From positions 12,628,214 through 12,692,213 of the forward strand of contig CM036188.1 in the NCBI GenBank assembly GCA_020631735.1: a stretch of 64,000 bases of DNA, in the 5' to 3' direction. Position 1 is the stretch's first letter. Every line of letters begins with the position of its first letter. This DNA comes from Saccharum officinarum. Lineage: Eukaryota; Streptophyta; Magnoliopsida; Poales; Poaceae. Positions 12,452 to 22,142 of this stretch are shown here, piece after piece. The position numbers and the translations under genes were made by a program. Under the pieces are notes generated by a model, which saw only the letters and a list, made by a program, of their open reading frames with translations, did not search any database and was not told where the DNA came from.

Positions 12452-15400
12452 TGTAGCACCCGGTTTTAAGAACAAAACCAGATACACACCATATGTGAGC
12501 CCAGGAAGTCAAATCTCACATATAGCTACAAATAAGGGTAATATCAAAAGACAATGCTCAATATATAACGTACTTATTATAAATGATATAACCTTAGATA
12601 GCAAATAACGGAAAGACAACTCCGGTCTTCAGGTGAAGACTCCACTCCACAGGGACGACTGACTGGTTGATCACAAGCCTGTCTACTCCAATCTCTGGAA
12701 ATCTGGTACCCATCCAGGATTTTATATAAAATAATAAAAATAAACAAGCGTGAGTACATTTCGTACTCCACAAGCATAACATGGGGATTCATGAGGCTCA
12801 AAAGGCAGACACGGTTTACTGCATTTAGCATTTTAGTAAGTCAACATTTTGTTATTGATCAATATCAAATTATGCTTAAGCTCCCAAATTAACCCACATG
12901 ATCATATACTAGAATGAAATAGAGTCATTGATCAACATTATATCATCAGCATCGTCGTCATCATCATAATACCATCATAGTTCACCATGAACAACATCTT
13001 CACAAGTGACCATTTATTCTGTGAGTCTTCTGGGCCGCTCGTGACCGTGAGCACGGCTATTATAACAGTTTTAACACTCTGCAGAGGTTGTGCATCTTTA
13101 CCCGTGAGTCGTGTTGCCCATATGCAAGGGTTAATTACTCCCATAACACTTCCAAGGTGAGCGGGCAGGGTACACTATGAAGCCTTCCATAGGTCTCGTC
13201 TAACAAGTTAGGGCCGCGAGGTTTCCTCGGCAGGCAGATATAGAGAACCCCCTTTCTGTGGCACAATTCTCGCAGGCTATACACACAAGAACAGAGGCAG
13301 TTCTATACCCAAAGTGGAAGCCCTCTTGCGCCCTTTCGGGTAACCTCTAACAAGCTAGAAAAGATCCTATTACTGAACTAAAGTAAGAGCCATATAACTC
13401 TCACGGTTGCACTGTATGTCCTAGCTTTTGCCCTACAGATAAGTCCTTACGGAGAGTTTAGGGCAACATGACCGACATCATTTGCACCATCACCCTATAT
13501 TTCAATTATTACCATCATGCTTATCCATTTGTTCCATTAATCATAGTATTGATCATGTTTGAATAGAGCACTAGCATTCTACCCATATGCAATAAAACCC
13601 ATAGGCATCGAGGTATAAGTCATCAATGGCTAGGATGTCCTTATAGTTGAGCAATATTAGACACATGCATAATGAGTATATTATATAATGAATAGGACAA
13701 CAAGGTAGGCCTATGCTATACTTGCCTTGGTTCACACTCTCCTGCTGATCTTGCTGTTCTTTGAAGTACTCCTGGTTCCCAACGTACACCTCACCGTCTG
13801 AACTCGACCAACACGGCAACATACATATTTCAGGAGCATTCATGCATAGCAAACAAACCTATAATTAGAATAGTACACCTGCAGTATAAAAACAAGATAA
13901 AAAGTTTATGAAAATATTCTACGTCTCGCTACGATCACAACAACGCGAAGTTCATGAAAAACGGAGCTACAACGCAAAAGTTACGAGCTATTTAAGGTTC
14001 CAAAAGCTAGCTAACAAACTAGACTTAATCGAGAAATTCAAAAGCTTCTAACAAGTCTAACAGTAGCACTAATGCGTAGATTACGAAATTATGAAACTAA
14101 CGCAAGTTAAACAGATCGAATCGGATCTAAAACGACAATTTTATAAGCGTTTTACTGAAGTGGCAAATCTATAATTAATCTGGAAATATATTTTACATTT
14201 AAACCGGAGAAACTACGTCTTCAAAATGGGAATGCGTATTTTGGGAATACGCCAAGGACGGCGGGTTAGATATGCCAGAAACCGAGGGTCTCTTTAATAA
14301 AAAGACCCACGAAGGGGTATCGGCCTTTCTGAGCTGTTGATCTCACGATGTGCAGTAGAGATTAGATGGGAGGGGGAGTCAAGGGGCGCGGGCCGCCGGA
14401 GTTGGGGTGCAGACGGCGGCGCTGCCATTGCCGCGGCGGAGAGCTCGCCGGAGTCTCCCAATTGGGCACTACGGGGCACGATTCGACGAACCGAGAACAC
14501 CGGGAGAGAGAGGAGACAAAGGCGAACTCACATCGAGGCATAGGGAGGTCGGGGAAGGGTTACACAGCCCTCGCCATGACCGGCGGCGGAAGGGAGCTCA
14601 CCGGAGTAAGCGGTTAGGGCCCTAGAGGTCACGATTCTCGAATTAACTGCACAGGGTGGGAGAGGAGATCATGGGAAAGCTCACCGCGGTGAATAATTAG
14701 ACAGAAACGAGGCGAAGACGGTGAACCGCGGAGAGTGGCGGACGGCGGTGCTCTGCGAGGTTCGAATCAAGAACATGAGCAACGAAGAGCGAAATTGAGG
14801 AGAACGACGGGTCGGAAAGGTTCTATACCGAGTGGAGGAGCTCGAAATCGAACGAATTTCGGCAATGAGTCGGTGGAGTGGCGTCACCACGACGGCGGCT
14901 CCGGTGGGTCACCGCTGCGGTTTCTATGCTCGCGAGAAGGGTGGACTCAGGCAAGGATAGCGGGGAGGGAGTGCGAAGGCGACGTCTGCACTCTTCTATC
15001 CGAAGAGCGAGGAACAAGGCGCTCCCACGACGCGGAGTTAGTAGGCGCGGGGAAGGCGGTTGTTCGAGTGTGCGTGCTGGGCGGGATGGCGAGAGGAGGT
15101 GAGAGGCAGCGCTGACATGGGGGCCTAGAGCATCAGCGGCAGAGAAGAGGAGATAGGAGGCGACAACAGTTGCTAGCTCGGGTTGGGCCGGCCAAGAAGG
15201 AAAATGAGAGGAAGAGAAGGAAGGGAGGGCTAGCGGGCCGAGAACAAGGGAGAGGGGGAAAACGGGCCGATGGTGGCATTGGGCCAGCAGGCCGAAAACC
15301 GAACAAAGGAGGGAGAAAAGAGAAATTCCTTTCCTTTTATTTTTCAGAGTTTTCAATTTATTTTCAAACTGAATTTTGAAATCATTTTCAGATCTTGTCA

Positions 15401-15577
15401 AAACAGTCATCACAAAATAAGAGTGCAACAGCATGAGTGCATAAACAAGTTGCTAATCTTATGATTAATTTTACTTTAATGAAAAATTTAATTTTTTTAT
15501 ATTTTCATGAGCACAAAAATACGAAATTAAATCAATTTAGCTTTATTTCCAAAGAAGCAAATTTTTAGGGTGTTACA
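12452..15577 (-). mobile_element. Solo LTR of a Ty3 family (copy B, 3126 bp)
   Basis: On the minus strand it runs from TGTAACACCC (15577) to ...ACCGGGTGCTACA (12452). It has no internal region and a perfect AGAAA duplication on both sides, so it arose by recombination between the two LTRs of a former element. It has a GC-rich gene-like segment (about 14340-15300), two diverged TCCG units and a conserved block at about 13030-13460. The overlapping GC-rich frames there (for example 14823-15434, 14735-15115) conflict on both strands and are not supported as genes. Confidence 0.93.
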
Positions 15578-16259
15578 AGAAACCTCTGCATGTGTTGTTC
15601 TTGTGTTAGCCCTGGTAGTGGCGTTTGTAGAGAACCTTGTTTGCGCAGAGAAGTGTTCCCTTTGGGTGGAACTGTCTAGAGAGACGATAGAGCCTGAGTC
15701 CTGTGTGTTTGTGGCTGGGGATAGCGAGGGAGAAGAGCTGGTTAGCCCGGTTCTGAAGCGAGCTAGTGATGCATACGGTGAGTACCGAGTAGGACTGACA
15801 CAAGCATAAGTCTCACGACCGGCTGAATCCTTGGTCTCGCCAGCCTGCAAAGATCCTGTGAATCACGCGCACTCATAATCCGCATACTCACTAATCACGT
15901 AGATAATAATCACGCACGTCGCTCTCGTCAAATAGTGCATTTAATATATTTTATTCCATTCTGCATCCGCCAGCTGTGGAGAATAATAAAATATTAAGGC
16001 GCATAGTGCTCGAATAGTGATCGAGGCATAAAATATTCTAAAGGTGAATAGTGATTGAATAGTAAAGTAGTTGGATATCTGTCTAAGTCACTCTTGGGTG
16101 CACTATTCATATTCCCGAATTTAAATAGTAACCAGCATTTTGAATAGTGACACGAATTTGAATAGTAGCAGGTGAATTTGAATAGTGACGTGAATAGTAA
16201 CTCGTGACTTATAATTTTGAGTTTGAGTTTTCTAATCTTCCCCCGTTTTGGTATACCCT

Positions 16260-16260
<1 letters not shown>
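15578..16260 (+). other. Continuation of pararetrovirus-like leader, with AATAGT repeats (copy B)
   Basis: This starts with the second AGAAA target copy and continues the sequence interrupted at 12451. From about 16010 to 16205 a short motif of the type GAATAGTGA/GAATAGTAA recurs about eight times at irregular spacing. The unit ends at a GT/TA microsatellite. No supported gene is present. The frame 15570-15809 has no recognised domain. Confidence 0.5.

Positions 16261-16317
<57 letters not shown>
16261..16317. repeat. (GT)n(TA)n microsatellite (copy B)
   Basis: About eight GT units are followed by about twenty TA units. It forms the border between the virus-like segment and the palindromic element. 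Confidence 0.97.
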
Positions 16318-16319
<2 letters not shown>

Positions 16320-16566
16320 CTATAGCTGGCTATAGAATAACTTATTCTGTAGCCACTTGGAGTTACGATAATTGCTATTATAATTTATGAGATTATAGTA
16401 ACTCCTTGCTATGTGATTTACTATAACATTATGGTAAATATCCCCATGTGCTATAGTAATTCAACTATCGTAAATATATACTGATATTGTCGTAAATTAG
16501 TATATAAAATTATCGTAAATAGAGGTGGCTACAAAATAACTTATTTTGTAGCTAACTATAGAGTAT
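16318..16566. mobile_element. MITE-like palindromic element (copy B)
   Basis: The two ends are inverted copies over about 38 bp (CCCTATAGCTGGCTATAG... and ...CTAACTATAGAGTA). Each end is itself nearly palindromic around AATAAGTTATT-type cores. It is about 250 bp, AT-rich and has no ORF. The family is not recognised. A TA-type target duplication is possible but is obscured by the adjoining TA repeat. Confidence 0.6.
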
Positions 16567-18487
16567 ACTCTCCCTATATATATAGAGAGAGAGAGAGAGC
16601 TAGCATCAAGGCGGGGTTCACAGGATATTGCACTTCGGTCATCACTCATCACGGACCAGAGCAGCAACAAATGCGTGGTTAAGTACTAACCTGCTCACTT
16701 GGTAGTGCAAAAGTATTGCTGCCTGCATATATTCCTTTGTCAAAAATAAGTGTGGCTGAAATGACAATATGAAATAAGTGTGACTGGTTTATTAATAGAG
16801 ATATCTGGCAGTTGGCTGCAGCTAGAAATAACTAACGATTATGTGTAACATAAGCCATCTAATGACATAACTAAATACTACAGTAACACTTGTTGGTATA
16901 CTAATGGGATAGTCATACCCTTCCAGTAGTAATCGTATAAAAAGTTCGACGCTACATGACTGGTTTTAATGGAATGCATTGAAAATATATTTAGGCATCA
17001 GATTGAATTATACAATAGAGAGTAATCACATTGCAACTATGATGCTAAAATTTGTGCAGTTCGTTTGCATGACTCGGTACCTATCTATATCAATTATATA
17101 TTATACTGGACACAGGCTATAGTCTTTGTTTGGTTATCAATAATATGACTAAAATAGAAAAGGAAAGTATTCACTTACTAAAGAATGCATACAGCCATAC
17201 TGTAAGGTCAATTATTTATCACAAGAAGCAAAACCTAAGAATCCAATATGCATGTATAGCTTATTTTGCCTTGATTAACAAAAAAAATGTATATGAAATC
17301 CAAATTAGAACTCATATCCAAGATAGGAAGGAAAAGGGAGAGAAATGAAACAAACCTGTGGCTACAGAGTTAGCGTAAACTTGCTGCTGATTTGTGGACT
17401 TCGCCACCCCAAGATTAAGAAAGTAACAGAAGGGGCGAAGGAGTATCAAATTTCTTTGTTCTGGCCTGTCAAATAGTCATGCAAGATTGTGTAATGGAAA
17501 AAAATCAGAACATCCTCTTTTAGGTCTGTATCCCTATACTGTGGCGATTATGAGCAGTGAGCAGTGTTCTTTAGTTTTACTCATTATGAATTCAATCTAA
17601 TTTACACAAGAACAGAGTACTTTTTTTCCTTCAAAAAAACAGAGTACTTTTTTTTGAAACTTCAAGACAGAATACCGTAACACCAGAATCATATTAGCTT
17701 GCAAGTCATGCAGGCTAAACACTATCAGTAATTTCTGTATAAATATTCAGGTCATGCAGCACCTATTCAACTTTTTTCACAAGTACAGTACTTCAGATTG
17801 AGAACAGATGAACTAAACCTAATTTGCACACAAGAACAGAGACCTGTGATTCCTTGTTTCCAAGATCTATAATCTTCTATGCTGTTGAAGGCTTGAAAAT
17901 ACCTAATACCACACAGGAACAGAGCCTAAATTTGCACAAGGAAACTTGCCTGTTGCTTCATCTGAGACATGGTGTCGTAGGCTCCTAGCTGGAGAGGAAG
18001 CGCTGAAGCAGCTGCCATCGCCAGCCGGATTCGTGCTGTGGTCCTCTGCCTCCACCCTCATCCTCCTCAGAACCTGAAGCTAAGTCGCCATCAGTAGCAG
18101 ACATCGGCCCAGCCAAGTTGCAGCAACAGCAGGCATGGTCGCCGTGCCGTCGCGGACGCTCAGATCTAGAGATGCCGGGCTCAAGTAATAAGATAAGGGA
18201 GGAATCAATGACCTGAGATGCAGATGGCGGTACCTCAAGGAAGAAGATGGCATCAGGGTCGCAGATCTCCATGCCCTCGCCTACCGTGAGGAAGAAGATG
18301 GCGGGTACAGCAACCTCGACGAGCACGCACCCCGACGGCCCGGAAGACTGCCGCTGCGGCAGGGACGACGGCGAGGACGACGACTGGACAGCGAGGATGG
18401 CGGGAGCGGCGCTAGGGACATGTCCGTGACGGCGAGGTTGACGAGAGAGTGGCGTGAGGTGTTGAGAGATGCAGTGGCTGAGATAGG
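16567..18487. other. Unassigned sequence, reverse complement of 41454-43375
   Basis: AT-rich sequence to about 17940 is followed by a GC-rich stretch with short open frames on both strands (17985-18326, 18247-18429). The frames contain low-complexity Ser/Pro/Arg-rich peptides and no recognised domain. A (GA)n run lies near 16585-16600. In contig C the same sequence lies directly inside a CACTA-type terminus, so it may be the interior of that element. I see no supported gene. Confidence 0.5.
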
Positions 18488-18587
18488 NNNNNNNNNNNNN
18501 NNNNNNNNNNNNNNNNNNNNNNNNNNNNNNNNNNNNNNNNNNNNNNNNNNNNNNNNNNNNNNNNNNNNNNNNNNNNNNNNNNNNNNN
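18488..18587. other. Assembly gap (100 N)
   Basis: A second fixed-size N block. Sequence before it belongs to the inverted copy; sequence after it starts in mid-LTR of the SIRE element. Confidence 0.99.
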
Positions 18588-19229
18588 GAAAGAGTTGGTG
18601 ATTGTTCTTGGCCACCTCCGGTGATTGTGAGGGTTTGTGCCTACCTCGGCGAAGCGCCAAAGGCAACGTTAGTATATTGCTTCGTGTCATTGCAACCTTT
18701 GCCATTTGGTAGGTTCTTGTTGCCCTTTTGAGAGGCTTGTGTGAGACCGATTAGCCACCGAACCACGTGGTGAAGAGGACACACACAACGGGGACTAGCG
18801 TGCCGGCAAGCACGTGAACCTCGGGATAAATCTTCGTGCCTCATTCTCATTGTGTTGATCGATCCCGGTGTTGTTGTATATTGGTATTCATCTCTTGATC
18901 ATATTGATTGGTTGCTCAATACTTCGCCCCTCGGTGATACCCTCCTAACTCTCTCTTGTATTAATTTTTTAGTTACCTTGCTAGCTTGTTAGTGTAACTC
19001 TTAGCTTGAGTAGCTAGCTAGCTTTAGTTGTAGTTTAAATTCTCGGTTTGACTTGTGCGGTTGAGTGCAAATATACTAGAATTGTGAATTGGTTAGGTGG
19101 CTTGCAAACACCTCGTAGGCTAAGCAAAACTCGCATCTCGCTATTTGTTTTATTGATAAACTTGTTTAGCTTGTCTTTGTAGAAATTTTTATAGGCTATT
19201 CACCCCCCTCTAGCCATCAAGACCTTTCA
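18588..19229 (+). mobile_element. 5' LTR (3' part) of SIRE element
   Basis: It matches 27286-27931 of the 3' LTR and ends GACCTTTCA right before the primer site. Small indels are frequent in the first 300 bp, next to the gap. Confidence 0.92.
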
Positions 19230-19231
19230 AG

Positions 19232-19243
19232 TGGTATCAGAGC
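19232..19243 (+). promoter_or_regulatory. Primer binding site of SIRE element
   Basis: TGGTATCAGAGC begins 2 nt after the LTR end. It is complementary to the 3' end of initiator tRNA-Met. Confidence 0.93.
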
Positions 19244-19282
19244 AGTGGTCACCGTTGTAAGGCTTAACAACCTCGGTGTAAG

Positions 19283-20258
19283 ATGGCTCAAGTTATTTCA
19301 ATCATGTTAATGGCAAGCCTCCATTCTTTGATGGCGTCTCTTCCTTTGATCATTGGAAAAGGAAGATGAAGCAATATCTAGGCAATATACATGAGAAGGT
19401 TTGGGATGTGACCAAAGAAGGATACGTCATTCTTGATGAGGAAAACCTCACTCCCAATGACCGCATCAACAAACAATGCAATACGGCGGCACTTGACACA
19501 ATCTATCGTGCCATTGATGATAAAGTATTTGAGCAAATCAAAGATCTTGAAAAGGCAAATGAGCTTTGGGATAAGGCTTGAAGAAACATATGAAGGCACT
19601 TCAACGGTAAAAAGTGCCAAACTATATATGCTCAAGGACAAGTTCTCCACATTCAAGATGAAGGATGATGAATCCATCCCGGAGATGTTCTATAGGCTCC
19701 AAGTCATTGTTAATGATCTCAAGGGGCTTGGGAGAAGGTTGAGGACAAGGACTTCTCACACAAGTTCTTGATGTGCTTACCCAAGAAGTTTGCCACCTTG
19801 AGAAGAATGATCTTTAGAGAGGGATTGGACAAGGTCAAACCAACCAATGTGCTTGGAGATATAATGACCGATGCCCAATACAATGATGATGAAGATGAGG
19901 TAGAAGAGAAGAAGGAAACCAAGGTCAAGCAAGAGAAGCCCATTGCATTCAAGGCTTCATCCTCTAAGGGCAAGAGCAAGGTTGATGATGATGATGATGA
20001 TCCATTGATGATGAGATCATGGCCTTCTTAGTGCAAAAGATGGGAAGGTTCATGAAGAAGAAAGGCTATGGTGCAAGAAAGAGGAAGAGACTTCATGAAG
20101 GCAAAGAGGTGCTTGCTACAATTGCAATAGCCCCGATCATGTAGTGGCAAAGTGCCCCTATGAAGACAAAAGATATCATGATGGGGAGTTAAAGTTGAAG
20201 AAGAACAAGAAGGAGAGAAAGGCAAAGAAGAGCTTCACTTTCAACAAGAAGAAGAAGG
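19283..20258 (+). pseudogene. SIRE gag, N-terminal part with CCHC knuckle, frameshifted
   Basis: From an ATG about 40 bp after the primer site, gag homology runs through several frames: a PPFFDGVSSFDHWKRKM segment, KQYLGNIHEKVWDV from 19366, RLEETYEGTSTVKSAKLYML from about 19579, and FATLRRMIFREGLDKV from 19768. Frames change near 19290, 19578, 19735 and 20005 and again before the zinc knuckle CYNCNSPDHVVAKC (20114-20155, CX2CX4HX4C). The protein would form the capsid and nucleocapsid of the virus-like particle. As written it cannot be translated continuously. The density of shifts close to the contig start suggests that part of the damage is sequencing error. Confidence 0.85.
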
Positions 20259-21453
20259 GTGGTGGTTATGTAGTCACTTGGATAGTGACAACTCCGATAG
20301 TGATGATGATGAAAGCTCTAGTGATGATGAGAGGATCACTCGATGAGCCATTGCAAACATCGCCCTCTCCAACAAGCCATCCATCTTCGACACTACATCA
20401 ACATGCCTTATGGCCAAGCCTACCAAGGTAAAACATGATGATAGTGATGATGATTCTTGTGCTAGTGATGATTGTAGGAGTGATGATGAGGAGGATGAGG
20501 ACTACTCCAAGGATGATCTATTAGGCATAATAGATCAAATGAGCAAGGGCTACAAGAGGACAACCAAGAAATACAAAATCTTGGAACAAGAGCTCATTGC
20601 CAAGAGCAATGAAAATGATGCCTTGATGGAGGAGCTTGTTGCTCTCAAAAAGAGTAAGGAGTGCAAAGGAATTGAACAAGAGTTCAAAGCTCTTAGGAAA
20701 TCCTTTGATGAGCTAGAGCTTCTCGTGAGTGTCTAAAGGAAGACCACGAGGATCTTGAAATTGCTCACACTAGGCTTAAGGAAGCCCACTCCACTCTACT
20801 TGAGCTCATCAAGGAAAAGGACCTTAAGTTGGAAAAGTTCATGAAGGAAGCTAAGGAGGAGCAAGTGATTATCACTTGTGATATTGGACTAACATGTGAT
20901 ATTATTGATGATTCTTTATTTGTTAGTCCTACTAATGCTTCATGTAGCTCATCATCATCCACCACAACCAACTCTACCTCTACTACTAGTGATTCATCAC
21001 TTGTGGTTGAGACTCTCAAGAGAGAGGTGGATGATCTCACCCGCGCATTAGGCAATGCCTATGGTGGGGATGCCCGCTTGCTAAAATGCTTGGGTAGCAA
21101 AATTCTCTCTTAACAAAGAGGGATTAGGCTATACTCCCAAGAAGGGCAAGGCGGCCTTTGCTACTCTAAAGCCTCGCTTTGTGAAGGGCAATGGTCGTTA
21201 TTGCAATAGATGCAAGCAAGTTGGGCATCTAGAGATTAATTGTAATAAAATGAACAAGAACAAGAAAAATGCTAATGTACCTTATATTCCTTTTGATTCT
21301 TGTTATGTGCTTACCAAGGGTGATAAAGGTGTGCATGCTAGGTTTGTTGGTACACCAATTATGGGCCCAAAGAAGAAGGCCATTTGGGTACCAAAGAGCT
21401 TAGTGACTAACCTCCAAGGACCCAAGCAAGTATGGGTACCTAAAAGACATTAA
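20259..21453 (+). pseudogene. SIRE gag, acidic coiled-coil part with second CCHC knuckle, frameshifted
   Basis: The fragments are an Asp/Ser-rich stretch (about 20284-20345), an open piece from 20410 to 20736 with an acidic N-terminus then a Lys/Glu/Leu-rich coiled coil, a Ser/Thr-rich piece (20829-21113) and the segment 21181-21453. The last holds a second zinc knuckle of form CNRCKQVGHLEINC and ends WVPKRH-TAA. Frame changes occur near 20260, 20335 (TGA), 20730 and 21105. The long acidic linker between knuckles is usual for SIRE-like gag. Two in-frame stops (TAA at 21451 and TAG at 21463) separate this piece from protease. Confidence 0.8.
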
Positions 21454-21465
21454 ATTGTTTTGTAG

Positions 21466-22142
21466 GTAAATTACAAGGCCGGAGGAAGGCATTGGGTGCT
21501 TGATAGTGGGTGCTCTCAACATATGACCGGTGATTCAAGAATGTTCAACTCTCTCAAATCAAATGATAGTGGCATTGATAGTATCACATTTGGTGACAAT
21601 AGCAAGGGTGATGTAAAGGCTCTTGGAAGGATTGCAATCTCTAATGATCATAGCATTTCCAATGTGCTCTTAGTTGAAAAGTTGAACTTCAATCTTCTTT
21701 CGGTTGCTCAATTGTGTGATCTCGGTTTCAAGTGCATATTTGGTGTTGATGATGTGGAGATAGTTAGTGTTGATGGCTCTAACTTGATCTTCAAAGGATT
21801 TAGATTTGAGAATCTATACTTGGTTGATTTCAATGCTAGTGACACTCAACTTTCAACATGTTTGCTCACCAAATTAAGTATGGGTTGGTTATGGCATAGA
21901 AGACTTGGTCATGTTGGCATGAAGCAATTGAACAAGTTAGTGAAGCATGACTTAGTTAGAGGCTTGAAGGATGTCACATTTGAGAAAGATAAGCTATGTA
22001 GTGCATGTCAAGCCGGAAAGCAAGTAGGCAACACTCATCCATTGAAAAGCATCATGAGTACTTCCAAGGCATTTGAGTTGTTGCACATGGATCTATTTGG
22101 ACCAACTACATACACAAGCATTGGTGGCAACAAGTATGTTTT
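21466..22142 (+). CDS. SIRE pol N-terminal part: protease, GAG-pre-integrase, integrase start
   Basis: This is in the same frame as the last gag piece but beyond two stops. The aspartic protease active site is [13 protein letters not shown], with the catalytic Asp at codon 21502-21504. It is followed by the GAG-pre-integrase zinc-binding region ([13 protein letters not shown] ... CSACQAGK) and the first integrase catalytic Asp in HMDLFGP. The frame ends at a TGA at 22144-22146, where one G appears to be missing. The remaining pol continues in the next frame at 22143. The product would process the polyprotein and begin the integrase domain. Confidence 0.9.

Noticed and set aside
14823..15434. 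203-codon minus-strand frame in a GC-rich region, with overlapping frames on the other strand (14735-15115)
   Set aside because: Lies wholly inside a solo LTR with defined ends and target duplication. Overlapping open frames on both strands are a composition effect, and no domain is visible.
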